Shown: piece by piece, positions 44,522 through 53,136 of the stretch
Position numbering within the stretch: the first letter of the stretch is position 1
Layout: every line of letters begins with the position of its first letter
Assembly: GCF_021390335.1 (NCBI RefSeq)
Contig: NZ_JAJUXK010000003.1
Span: forward strand, 558,001-622,000
DNA length: 64,000 bases
DNA from: Dyadobacter sp. CY343
GTDB taxonomy: Bacteria; Bacteroidota; Bacteroidia; Cytophagales; Spirosomataceae
Direction of reading: 5' to 3'
Program-made: the position numbers and the translations under genes
Notes under the pieces: generated by a model
Told to the model about the DNA's origin: nothing
Seen by the model: the letters and a program-made list of their open reading frames with translations, nothing else
Database searches by the model: none

Positions 44522-45223
44522 TTGCAAAGTGATCCCAATATTCCGGACGAAGGAGAAGTCATTTTGATTGACAAACCTTTGACCTGGACTTCGTTTGACG
44601 TTGCCAACAAACTGAAAAGAGCCTGTAAATTCAAAAAAATAGGTCACGCAGGCACACTTGACCCACTTGCCACAGGTTTGCTGATCTTGTGCACCGGCAA
44701 AAAAACGAAGCAGATTGACACTTACCAGGCGCAGGAAAAAGAATATACCGGCACTTTTGTCCTGGGAAAAACCACCCCTTCCGTAGACCGGGAAACTGAA
44801 TTTGACGCCGAATATCCAACCGACCATATTACACCGGAAGTTCTTGAAAGTGCCCGCATTCAATTGACAGGGCATATTGAGCAGGTACCTCCTATTTACT
44901 CCGCAGTTCGTGTAGATGGCGAGCGGCTTTACAAAAAAGCGCGTCGCGGTGAGGTGGCTGAGATCAAAAAGCGCAATGTTGAAGTCTCACTTTTCAAAAT
45001 CGACGCAGCCCGCTTTCCTGAAATCGATTTTAGAATCATTTGTTCAAAAGGAACTTATATTCGCAGTATGGTTCGTGATTTCGGTGAACTGGCCGGAAGC
45101 GGCGCCTATCTGAGTGCATTGTGCAGAACGAGAATAGGCGCATTCGAACTTAAAAATGCATGGAGCCTCACCGATTTCATTCATCAGAAACGGGTCGCAC
45201 TGAACTTAGAAGTGGACGAATGA
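44522..45223 (+). CDS. truB: tRNA pseudouridine(55) synthase TruB
   Basis: A 233 aa enzyme forming pseudouridine 55 in the T arm of tRNAs. The catalytic Asp47 is in GHAGTLDPLATGLL, with later motifs VPPIYSAVRVDGERLYKKAR and CSKGTYIRSMVRDFG (in part). The start is TTG at 44522; there is no in-frame ATG or GTG nearby. The last base overlaps the ribF start (ATGA). Confidence 0.94.
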   Translation: MQSDPNIPDEGEVILIDKPLTWTSFDVANKLKRACKFKKIGHAGTLDPLATGLLILCTGKKTKQIDTYQAQEKEYTGTFVLGKTTPSVDRETEFDAEYPTDHITPEVLESARIQLTGHIEQVPPIYSAVRVDGERLYKKARRGEVAEIKKRNVEVSLFKIDAARFPEIDFRIICSKGTYIRSMVRDFGELAGSGAYLSALCRTRIGAFELKNAWSLTDFIHQKRVALNLEVDE

Positions 45224-46149
45224 AAATTTATCACAGCCTGGATTCCTTTTCCAAACTGGAATATGGCGTAGTAACAAGCGGCACCTTCGATGGCGTGCAC
45301 CTTGGACATCATAAAATACTTTCACGATTGCTGGAAATCAGCAGGCAATCCGGTGGCGAATCGGTGGTACTGACCTTCTGGCCACACCCCCGGACCGTAG
45401 TTTCCGAAGATAGTCAGGGACTCCAAATGCTGTCGACGATCGATGAGAAAATCGAGTTGTTTGCAAAGCTGGGCATTCACCACTTATTGATAATCCCTTT
45501 TACCCGAGCCTTTTCCGAACTGTCTTCCGACGAATTTATTCAACAAATACTCGTGGACAGGATTGGTACAAAAAAGCTGGTAATCGGTTATGACCACCGG
45601 TTTGGAAGGAACCGCGAAGGCAGTTTCGAATTTTTGCAAAAGAACTGCGCAAACTACGGTTTTGAGGTCGAAGAGATTCCCCGGGAAGATATTGAAGACA
45701 CCGCGATCAGCTCCTCCCGCATTCGGAAAGCATTGGTGACCGGGCATATTGAAGAGGCAAATGGCCTGCTGGGCCGCCCTTATACTTTATCAGGAACTGT
45801 TGTAAAAGGAAAACAGTTGGGCCGCACGATCGGCTTTCCTACTGCCAATCTGTTTCTGCACGAATCTTACAAGCTGGTACCGATGAATGGCGTATATGTG
45901 ATTTACGCGACGCACCAGGGCAGCCGCTACAAAGGAATGCTCAATATTGGCGTGCGCCCCACAGTAGATGGTACCATACGAACCATTGAAGCACATTTAT
46001 TTGATTTTGACAAAGAGATCTACGGCGAAGACCTGACGCTGGAACTGTTGCATTACCTTCGACCCGAACAGAAATTCGACGGGCTGGATTTACTGGTGAA
46101 GCAGATTAAAATAGACAGGGAAAGTACAGCGGCCTATTTCGCCAGCTAG
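45220..46149 (+). CDS. ribF: bifunctional riboflavin kinase/FAD synthetase RibF
   Basis: A 309 aa enzyme that makes FMN and FAD. The start is ATG 45220 (MKIYHSL), overlapping the truB stop. The N-terminal FAD synthetase has SGTFDGVHLGHHKIL and the C-terminal riboflavin kinase has GRTIGFPTANL and NGVYVIYA. The FAD needs of the etf, GMC and disulfide reductase genes nearby are notable but probably coincidental. Confidence 0.95.
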   Translation: MKIYHSLDSFSKLEYGVVTSGTFDGVHLGHHKILSRLLEISRQSGGESVVLTFWPHPRTVVSEDSQGLQMLSTIDEKIELFAKLGIHHLLIIPFTRAFSELSSDEFIQQILVDRIGTKKLVIGYDHRFGRNREGSFEFLQKNCANYGFEVEEIPREDIEDTAISSSRIRKALVTGHIEEANGLLGRPYTLSGTVVKGKQLGRTIGFPTANLFLHESYKLVPMNGVYVIYATHQGSRYKGMLNIGVRPTVDGTIRTIEAHLFDFDKEIYGEDLTLELLHYLRPEQKFDGLDLLVKQIKIDRESTAAYFAS

Positions 46150-46173
46150 TCGTTATTTATATTAGATTGCATG

Positions 46174-46205
46174 AAAGCGCGTCGTAACGGCACGCTTTTA
46201 TTGTT
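46174..46205 (+). terminator. intrinsic terminator after ribF
   Basis: AAAGCG (46174-46179) and GTCG pair with CGGC and CGCTTT (to 46198), with one C-A mismatch and a TAA loop. TTATTGTTTTT follows. Ends the ftsX-ribF cluster. Confidence 0.7.
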
Positions 46206-46231
46206 TTTAGTGTAAAAGAAAACCCAGATCT

Positions 46232-47614
46232 ATGAAGCACTACGACGCAGTTGTGATCGGCTCCGGCCAGGCAGGAACTCCCCTATCTAGAAAATTGGCA
46301 CAATCGGGTAAGAAAACGGCACTTATTGAAAGACGATTTGCAGGTGGTACCTGCGTAAACGACGGCTGTTCCCCGACCAAAGCGATGATATCATCCGCCA
46401 AAGCGGCCTGGGTAGCGCGCAATAGCAGCAAGCTGGGGGTTTCTGCAAGTGATATCAAGATTGACTTCAAAACCATCCGCGATCGGAAAGATGAGATTGT
46501 CAAAAGCATGCGGGGAAGTTTAGAAAAAGGTTTTGAGGGAACGGAAAATTTGGAAGTGATATATGGTGACGCACATTTTTCGGGTGAAAAAGAGATCACG
46601 ATTTCCCTCAACGACGGAGGCAGCGAAGTAATCAGCGGCGAGCTTATATTCATCAATACCGGCCTGAGTCCGGCTATTCCGGATATCCCCGGGATACAAG
46701 AAATCGATTATCTGACCTCAACCAGCATTCTGGATATTGACCATATTCCCGAACATTTACTGATTTTGGGCAGCGGCTATATCGGTTTGGAATTCGGGCA
46801 AATGTTTAGTCGTTTTGGCTCGAAGGTAACTATTATAGAACCTTCCGGGCGAATTATGAAGCATGAAGATGAAGATATCGCAGCACAGATCACCAAGATT
46901 TTAGCTGAGGAGAGTATTGAAGCCCTCACAAATTCGGAGGTAACTGCCTTTTCACGAAAAGGAGAGAAAATTGAGGCAACAATTAAAAAACAAGCTCAGG
47001 AGCATTCTTTCGAGTATTCGCATGTTTTAATTGCGACAGGAAGAAAACCTAACACCGATAGATTATCCCTGGATGTAGCCGGCGTCGAATTGGATGATAA
47101 AGGTTTCATTGTGGTAAATGATTCGCTTGAAACTTCCGCCAATGGAATCTACGCATTGGGCGATGTAAAAGGCGGAATGGCCTTCACACATATTTCCTAT
47201 GACGATTACCGCATAGTTGCCGCTAATGTGATTGACAAGAAGCAAAGTACAATAACAGGTCGCCAGCAACCTTACTGTATGTTTATCGACCCGCAGCTGG
47301 GACGTATCGGCATGACCGAACAGGACGCACGCGAAGAAGGGTTGGAAATCGACGTTTACAGAATCAAGAACGACAGCGTCGCGCGATCGATCGAGACGGG
47401 TGACACCCGGGGAATGATGAAAGCGGTCGTCGACAAAAAATCAGGTAAAATACTTGGTGCGGCCGTACTGGCCGAACAGGGCGGCGAAGTGGTGACGATT
47501 TTGGAACTCGCAATGATGGGCGGGATTACTTTCGACAAGCTGCGTGACGGTATATTCGCCCACCCAACTTATGCCGAGTCTTTGAATAACCTGTTCATGT
47601 CGAAGCCCCAATAA
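46232..47614 (+). CDS. MerA/dihydrolipoyl dehydrogenase-like pyridine nucleotide-disulfide oxidoreductase
   Basis: A 460 aa FAD enzyme. It has GSGQAG (10-15), redox pair C41/C46 in GGTCVNDGCSPTK, the NAD(P) motif GSGYIGLEFG, FAD motif YALGDVKGG and the C-terminal dimer motif AHPTYAE with the catalytic His. It lacks the N-terminal HMA domain and the C-terminal Cys pair of mercuric reductase, so mercury is not its substrate. It precedes the transporter and EgtB/EgtD genes by 89 bases. A thiohistidine disulfide reductase is an inference worth testing. Confidence 0.88.
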   Translation: MKHYDAVVIGSGQAGTPLSRKLAQSGKKTALIERRFAGGTCVNDGCSPTKAMISSAKAAWVARNSSKLGVSASDIKIDFKTIRDRKDEIVKSMRGSLEKGFEGTENLEVIYGDAHFSGEKEITISLNDGGSEVISGELIFINTGLSPAIPDIPGIQEIDYLTSTSILDIDHIPEHLLILGSGYIGLEFGQMFSRFGSKVTIIEPSGRIMKHEDEDIAAQITKILAEESIEALTNSEVTAFSRKGEKIEATIKKQAQEHSFEYSHVLIATGRKPNTDRLSLDVAGVELDDKGFIVVNDSLETSANGIYALGDVKGGMAFTHISYDDYRIVAANVIDKKQSTITGRQQPYCMFIDPQLGRIGMTEQDAREEGLEIDVYRIKNDSVARSIETGDTRGMMKAVVDKKSGKILGAAVLAEQGGEVVTILELAMMGGITFDKLRDGIFAHPTYAESLNNLFMSKPQ

Positions 47615-47625
47615 AACGCTCATGT

Positions 47626-47676
47626 AATGGTAAAAACGAGCATTTTTTCGCTTCTTGAATAACCAATTTTACCATT
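47626..47676. promoter_or_regulatory. inverted repeat in the leader of the transporter operon
   Basis: AATGGTAAAA (47626-47635) and its exact complement TTTTACCATT (47667-47676) flank a 31-base loop, with a TTTAAG run after it. It could terminate the reductase transcript or act in the leader of the transporter gene. Confidence 0.45.
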
Positions 47677-47703
47677 TTTAAGAGAACCGTTTTTACAAAA
47701 AAT

Positions 47704-48651
47704 ATGATCCGGGCAAGCCACATTAGCAAGCAGTATGGAGATGTTGAGGCGGTCAGGGATATTTCTTTTGAGGTAAAAGAAGGAGAAACACTGGTACTGC
47801 TTGGTACCAGCGGCTGCGGAAAAACGACGACCTTGAAAATGGTCAACCGCCTGATCGAGGCGAGTTCGGGGACTATTGAAATCGACGGTAAGAATATATT
47901 CACTGAAAATCCCGAACAACTCCGGCGGACAATCGGCTACGTTTCTCAGAACAACGGACTTTTTCCGCATTTTACAGTACGTGAAAATATAGGTATTGTG
48001 CCCAAACTGCTGAAATGGGAACAATCCGAAATTACCCGGCACACCGACAGGCTGCTCGAACAGTTGCGGTTGCCGGTCCGTGAATTCGCTTCCAAATATC
48101 CCGATGAATTAAGCGGCGGACAAAAACAGCGAGTTGCAGTGGCTAGGGCGTTGATTGCCAACCCACCGGTGCTATTAATGGACGAACCTTTTGGCGCGCT
48201 CGATCCGGTAACCCGTGCCAATCTGCGTCAGGAATTCCGCGAATTACCCGAGTTAAAGCGCAAAACGATCGTGCTCGTGACGCACGATGTGCAGGAAGCA
48301 TTTGAGCTGGGCGACCATATTGCGGTAATGGATAAAGGTAAGATAGTCCAATCCGGTACTGCCCGACAGTTGCTTTTTAATCCCGCCAACAGCTTCGTCA
48401 GTTCGTTTTTCGATCACCAGCGCCTGTTTCTCGAACTCAATGCATTTACATTTCATGATATCTGGGACAGTTTGCCTGCGGGGGAAGTGACTGGCAGCGG
48501 CGCGGTTTCGGCAAATCTGAGTTTGTGGGAAGGAATGCAGCAACTTGGTGCGGGCCGAAATGAATTGTCGGTAAAGAGAGAAAACGAGATACGATCAGTG
48601 AGCCAATCAATTATATTTCAGTCATTTAATAACTATAAAAACATTAGATGA
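47704..48651 (+). CDS. OpuC/EgtV-type ABC transporter ATPase
   Basis: A 315 aa ATPase. Walker A GTSGCGKTT (34-42), Q-loop region YVSQNNGLFPHF, signature LSGGQKQRVAVARAL, Walker B VLLMDEPFGALDP and the H-loop VLVTHDVQEAFELG. This is the osmoprotectant/betaine (OpuC/ProV) branch, but the C-terminal 75 residues carry no clear tandem CBS domains. The gene overlaps the permease gene by ATGA. Given egtB and egtD downstream, a solute of the ergothioneine pathway is likely. Confidence 0.93.
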   Translation: MIRASHISKQYGDVEAVRDISFEVKEGETLVLLGTSGCGKTTTLKMVNRLIEASSGTIEIDGKNIFTENPEQLRRTIGYVSQNNGLFPHFTVRENIGIVPKLLKWEQSEITRHTDRLLEQLRLPVREFASKYPDELSGGQKQRVAVARALIANPPVLLMDEPFGALDPVTRANLRQEFRELPELKRKTIVLVTHDVQEAFELGDHIAVMDKGKIVQSGTARQLLFNPANSFVSSFFDHQRLFLELNAFTFHDIWDSLPAGEVTGSGAVSANLSLWEGMQQLGAGRNELSVKRENEIRSVSQSIIFQSFNNYKNIR

Positions 48652-50225
48652 CCGGGCAGCAAAGTCTCTGGGAATTCGTGGTGCAGCAGTCTGACAAGCT
48701 GTGGAGCCAGACGGTGGCGCACGTCGGGCTGACCTGCGTTTCGCTTGTAATCGCGGTCATGATCGGGCTGCCGCTGGGCATATGGATCGCCCGGAAAGAC
48801 AGACTTGCCTGGGCTGTACTCGGCATTGCGGGTGTATTGCAAACGATCCCCAGCATTGCGCTGCTGGGTTTTTTAATTCCCGCTTTGGGCATTGGCTCGC
48901 TCCCTGCGATCACAGCTTTGTTCCTTTACGCACTTTTGCCTATTATCCGAAATACGTATACAGGGATTCGCCAGGTCGATCCGGCTGTTACCGAGGCAGC
49001 GCGTGCATTGGGAATGAACTACTGGCAGGTACTTTTTGGCGTAGAATTGCCGCTCGCATTGCCGGTGATCCTTGCCGGGGTTCGAACGGCGGCTGTGATC
49101 AATGTGGGTGTAGCTACCTTGGCTGCCTACATTGCAGCGGGCGGACTGGGGGAATTTATCTTCGGTGGAATTGCTCTCAACAATACCAATATGATACTCG
49201 CGGGCGCTATTCCGGCTGCATTACTGGCCATTCTGATCGATCAGCTGCTCGCATTAGTTCAAAAAATAAACACGCGCAAAGCCAGGCTGGTACTGGTGGT
49301 AATGCCGGTATTAATGCTCACACTTTCAGGATTTTATCTCATTCCAATTGCCGAGGTTAAGCTCCTCGGCGGCTTTACACCGGAGTTTATGGGGCGTGAA
49401 GACGGTTACCTGGGTTTAAAATCAAAGTATAAGCTGAATATCCCGACCGTGGTGATCAGCGATGCGGTCATGTACAAGGCTGCATTTGAGAAAAAACTCG
49501 ACGTGATCAGCGGGTACAGTACCGACGGCCGGCTGAAAGCGTACGACCTCATCACGCTCGAAGACGATCAGCACATTTTCCCACCCTATTACGCTTCTCC
49601 GTTGATCCGCAAGGAAATACTGGAAAAATATCTCGAACTGCAACCGGCCATTGACCAGCTGGCAGGACAGATCACCGATTCGGTGATGACAGAATTGAAC
49701 TACAAAGTTGACTATCTGAAAGCGTCGCCGGAAAAAGTGGCTACGGATTTTCTGCGTTCCAGGGGACTTTTCAAAGAGCCGCGAAATGGAAATAAGGGTC
49801 AGGTCAGGCTGGGATCGAAGATTTTTGCAGAACAATATATCCTGATCAGTATGTATAAAATATTGATCGAGGGAAATACGGAGCTTAAAACCGTGAGCCG
49901 GACAGGACTTGGCGGAACAAAAATCTGCTTTGATGCATTGGCTAATAATGAAATTGATATGTACCCAGAATATACCGGTACCGGCCTGCTGGTGATCCTG
50001 AAACCTACGCCAAGGCAAATTCAGGAAGTGAGCAGCGACCCGGAAAAAGCTTTTGCTTTTGTACAAAAAGAGTTTGAAAAAGAATACCGGATGCAATGGC
50101 TGAAACCGATCGGCTTCAATAATGCGTACGCGCTGATGATGCGGAAAGAGCAGGCACAATCATTGCATATCAATACCATTACCGATTTAAAAAATTATCT
50201 GGCTAATGACCAACCACCGCATTAG
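48648..50225 (+). CDS. ABC permease fused to a circularly permuted substrate-binding domain (EgtU/OpuC-like)
   Basis: A 525 aa protein. Residues 1-230 are the permease: five to six helices with the binding-protein-dependent motif EAARALGMNYWQVLFGVELPLALP (in part). Residues 230-525 are an OpuAC-type binding domain in swapped order. The canonical second half comes first (about 242-382): TPEFMGREDGYLGLK, STDGRLKAYDL, LEDDQHIFPPYYASP and LNYKVD. The canonical first half follows (about 385-525): VRLGSKIFAEQYIL, TGLGGTKICFDAL, YPEYTGTGL (439-447), FNNAYAL and NTITDLKNYL. In OpuCC-type proteins, the NTITDL segment runs into the ..EFM/REDGY segment. Its last 20 nt overlap egtB. Confidence 0.93.
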   Translation: MTGQQSLWEFVVQQSDKLWSQTVAHVGLTCVSLVIAVMIGLPLGIWIARKDRLAWAVLGIAGVLQTIPSIALLGFLIPALGIGSLPAITALFLYALLPIIRNTYTGIRQVDPAVTEAARALGMNYWQVLFGVELPLALPVILAGVRTAAVINVGVATLAAYIAAGGLGEFIFGGIALNNTNMILAGAIPAALLAILIDQLLALVQKINTRKARLVLVVMPVLMLTLSGFYLIPIAEVKLLGGFTPEFMGREDGYLGLKSKYKLNIPTVVISDAVMYKAAFEKKLDVISGYSTDGRLKAYDLITLEDDQHIFPPYYASPLIRKEILEKYLELQPAIDQLAGQITDSVMTELNYKVDYLKASPEKVATDFLRSRGLFKEPRNGNKGQVRLGSKIFAEQYILISMYKILIEGNTELKTVSRTGLGGTKICFDALANNEIDMYPEYTGTGLLVILKPTPRQIQEVSSDPEKAFAFVQKEFEKEYRMQWLKPIGFNNAYALMMRKEQAQSLHINTITDLKNYLANDQPPH

Positions 50226-51363
50226 GGACGATTACCAAAGTGTCAGAAAATACAGCGAAGACCTCTGCGCCCCGCTCGAAACAGAAGATTACATTCCCCA
50301 GCCCGTCCCGTTCGTAAGTCCCCCGAAATGGCACCTGGCGCATTCAACCTGGTTTTTTGAGACATTTATATTGAAGCAATTCAAACCCGGCTACCAGGAA
50401 TACGATCCCGATTTCAACTACCTTTTTAACAGCTATTACAACAATATCGGCGAGCGAACACTGCGCACCGACCGGGGAAATGTGACCCGACCGACTACCA
50501 AGGCTGTTTACGCCTACCGCCAGCATGTGGACCGTTGTATGGTTGAGTTACTCGAATCGGAGCAGGACGAACACACTTTGTTGCTGGTGACGCTAGGCTT
50601 GCACCACGAGCAGCAGCATCAGGAATTACTGGTTACGGATATTAAATACATTCTTGGCCACAATCCGCTTTTCCCCGTTTACAAAGAGAACCACAATTTG
50701 CTTTCGGGCAAAAACACGGACACTGGCTTTTTGAAAATCAGTGAGGGGGTTTATGATATCGGTTTTGCAGGCGACGGATTCTGTTTTGACAATGAACTGG
50801 GCAGACACAAGGTTTTTCTGCACGAATTCGAGATCAGCAAATCCCTGGTCACAAACGGGGAATATATTGAATTTATGAATGCCGGCGGATACTCGGATTT
50901 CAACCTTTGGCTGGATGAAGGCTGGTCGTGGGTAAATGAAAATGGTATTCAGTCCCCCATGTACTGGCACAAGGTCAAAGGTGAGTGGCATTATTATACG
51001 CTGGCCGGGCTGCAAAAAGTAGATCCTGATGCAATACTAGGTCACGTAAGCTATTACGAAGCCGCTGCATTCGCACAATGGAAACAAATGCGGCTGCCGA
51101 CAGAATTCGAGTGGGAGATCGCTTCTGTCAATCTCGACTGGGGCCAGCGGTGGGAATGGACCAATAGCGCCTACCTTCCCTACCCCGGATTTTCCAAGGC
51201 ACCCGGCGCTGTCGGTGAGTATAACGGGAAGTTTATGATCAACCAAATGGTATTGCGCGGCGCTTCCGTAGCCACATCACCAAACCACGCGCGCAGGACC
51301 TACCGCAACTTTTTTCACGCCCCTGAACGCTGGCAGTATACCGGAATCAGGCTGGCTAAATAA
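50206..51363 (+). CDS. egtB: EgtB-like sulfoxide synthase
   Basis: A 385 aa non-heme iron enzyme that forms the C-S bond on trimethylhistidine (hercynine). The DinB_2 domain carries WHLAHSTWFFE (H46 region) and LGLHHEQQHQELL, with H134 and H138 in the positions of the iron ligands of the M. thermoresistibile enzyme. The C-terminal FGE-sulfatase domain has GFAGDGFCFDNELGRHKVFL (in part), LPTEFEWE and RVYRNFFH-like TYRNFFHAPERWQYTGIR. No EgtA/EgtC is near, so the sulfur donor is probably cysteine or another thiol. An EgtE lyase is not in the window. Confidence 0.93.
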   Translation: MTNHRIRDDYQSVRKYSEDLCAPLETEDYIPQPVPFVSPPKWHLAHSTWFFETFILKQFKPGYQEYDPDFNYLFNSYYNNIGERTLRTDRGNVTRPTTKAVYAYRQHVDRCMVELLESEQDEHTLLLVTLGLHHEQQHQELLVTDIKYILGHNPLFPVYKENHNLLSGKNTDTGFLKISEGVYDIGFAGDGFCFDNELGRHKVFLHEFEISKSLVTNGEYIEFMNAGGYSDFNLWLDEGWSWVNENGIQSPMYWHKVKGEWHYYTLAGLQKVDPDAILGHVSYYEAAAFAQWKQMRLPTEFEWEIASVNLDWGQRWEWTNSAYLPYPGFSKAPGAVGEYNGKFMINQMVLRGASVATSPNHARRTYRNFFHAPERWQYTGIRLAK

Positions 51364-51380
51364 TCGTCTTTACCCATTTT

Positions 51381-52322
51381 ATGTCAGACACTTCATTTGC
51401 AACAGATATACATATTGGCCTAACTGCCCCATTAAAGCACATTTCTTCCAAATATTTTTACGACGATATTGGCAGCGGGATTTTTCAGGATATTATGAAA
51501 ATGCCTGAATATTACCCTACTGCCTGCGAATTTGAGATTTTGTCTTTGCAGGGAGAAGGGATTTTTAAAATGCTGGATTTTGATAAGCCTTTCAGTGTCG
51601 TCGAATTTGGCGCGGGCGATGGTGTAAAAACCAGACAGCTGCTCAAAACACTGATCGAGAAAGGCGCTGAGTTTTCCTACGTGCCGATTGATATTTCTAA
51701 AAAAGCGATTGACGAGCTGGTTGTTAATATGCAGCTCCATTTGCCCGGACTTCATATTGAACCGAAAATCGGAAACTACTTTTCGATGATGGAGGAACTG
51801 TCTGGGTCGGGCATTCCCTGCCTGTTTTTATTTTTGGGTGGAAATATAGGAAACTACGAGCCAGCAGATGTTGACAAACTGCTGGCAGACTTCCGGAAAA
51901 ATATGAAGCCGGGAGATAAGTTGCTGACAGGTTTTGATCTACAAAAAAATCCTGCAACAATACGCTGCGCTTACGACGATCCGGCTGGGATCACCAAAGC
52001 ATTTAATATGAACCTATTAAGCAGGATCAACCGCGAGCTGGGCGGTACTTTTAAGGCGAATCAATTTGATTTCTACTCCCATTATAATCCGCTGAATGGG
52101 GAGGTCCGGAGTTACCTTGTCAGTCTTGTGCCACAGCAGGTTTTTATTCAGGAAACGGCTGGTACGTATGCATTTGAGAGAAATGAACTGATCTGGACTG
52201 AGCTTTCCAAAAAATATACTTTAAAGGAGATAGAAAACGTGGCTGCCAAAAATGGCTTTACTGTGGTAGAGCATTTCCTGGATTGCAAACACTATTTTAC
52301 CGACAGCCTCTGGACATTTTAA
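51381..52322 (+). CDS. egtD: EgtD-like histidine N-alpha-methyltransferase
   Basis: A 313 aa SAM-dependent enzyme that trimethylates histidine to hercynine, the EgtB substrate. The family blocks are ISSKYFYDDIGSGIFQDIMKMPEYYPT (in part KYFYDDIGS, EYYPT), SAM site VEFGAGDGVKTRQLL (residues about 74-88), and FLGGNIGNYE. Length and order fit EgtD. It lies 17 nt after egtB. Confidence 0.95.
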   Translation: MSDTSFATDIHIGLTAPLKHISSKYFYDDIGSGIFQDIMKMPEYYPTACEFEILSLQGEGIFKMLDFDKPFSVVEFGAGDGVKTRQLLKTLIEKGAEFSYVPIDISKKAIDELVVNMQLHLPGLHIEPKIGNYFSMMEELSGSGIPCLFLFLGGNIGNYEPADVDKLLADFRKNMKPGDKLLTGFDLQKNPATIRCAYDDPAGITKAFNMNLLSRINRELGGTFKANQFDFYSHYNPLNGEVRSYLVSLVPQQVFIQETAGTYAFERNELIWTELSKKYTLKEIENVAAKNGFTVVEHFLDCKHYFTDSLWTF

Positions 52323-52449
52323 TCGACGAATTTCAGGCGTTTTGAAAGTATTTTCTCTTTTTTTCAATACTCCAAAAACCTGCTGACATACTGCTGTCAT
52401 AAGGCTGCATTTAGTTTGTGAGGTAATCAAAACTAAAACAACCTTTGAC

Positions 52450-52971
52450 ATGGAAACGAACAGCATTCAAGCCACCGACACCGAAGTTAGCGCAACTGTT
52501 ATCAGTCCCGCGGAATTATTGGAACATTGGCAGGGCCATCGTAAACTCAGCCGCAAGGTTATTGAAGCATTTCCTGAGGAACAGCTCTATGCTTTTTCGA
52601 TTGGTGGTATGCGTCCTTTTGCTCAGCTGGCGATGGAAATGATCGGCCTAGCGGCGCCGGGTATACGGGGAGTTGCATTTGGAGACTGGGCTTTCGGAGA
52701 GCCGCAGCTGGATTCGCAAACGCCCCCGCCAGCAACTAAAAAGGAGCTTTTGGATCTTTGGGACCTCGTAACGGAATACATTGACCACGTTTGGCCACAA
52801 ATTCCGGATGCAAGATTTCACGAGCACGACACCGCCTACGGGATGTACGAGGGCCCCATCTATTCGCTTTTTTTGTATCTGGTCGATAACGAGATTCACC
52901 ACCGGGGACAGGGATATGTGTACCTGCGTGCACTGGGCATTGAGCCGCCGGCATTCTGGGACCGTTACTAA
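52450..52971 (+). CDS. DinB family protein
   Basis: A 173 aa four-helix-bundle protein with a DinB/YfiT-like metal site: first His in ELLEHWQGHRKLS, the others in VDNEIHHRGQGYVYLRALGI. The C-terminal block is PPAFWDRY. Such proteins include thiol-dependent S-transferases, and EgtB itself contains a DinB domain, so a thiol link to the operon upstream (127-base gap) is possible but unproven. Confidence 0.85.
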   Translation: METNSIQATDTEVSATVISPAELLEHWQGHRKLSRKVIEAFPEEQLYAFSIGGMRPFAQLAMEMIGLAAPGIRGVAFGDWAFGEPQLDSQTPPPATKKELLDLWDLVTEYIDHVWPQIPDARFHEHDTAYGMYEGPIYSLFLYLVDNEIHHRGQGYVYLRALGIEPPAFWDRY

Positions 52972-52981
52972 TAGGGCATCT

Positions 52982-53040
52982 GGTATTGGCCGGGGAATCA
53001 GTTTGTGATAAGCGCAAATCTGATTTCTCCGGCCAATACC
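52982..53040. repeat. 59-base perfect-armed hairpin
   Basis: GGTATTGGCCGG (52982-52993) pairs exactly with CCGGCCAATACC (53029-53040). After a small bulge, AATCAG/CTGATT pairs inside, and the loop itself has TTTG/CAAA. It lies between the DinB gene and the secreted Pro/Gln-rich gene. The plus strand after it has no T-run. Confidence 0.85.
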
Positions 53041-53136
53041 GGTATATTAAGGATCAGATATTTTTCTGGAATAATTTTAGTAGGTAACTTCGCAGACAGT
53101 AACAGTCTGACACATTTCAATTTAAATCCAGAAAAA

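Noticed and set aside
46232-47614. Mercuric reductase
   Set aside because: The catalytic core is similar, but there is no HMA domain, no C-terminal Cys pair and no mer genes nearby.
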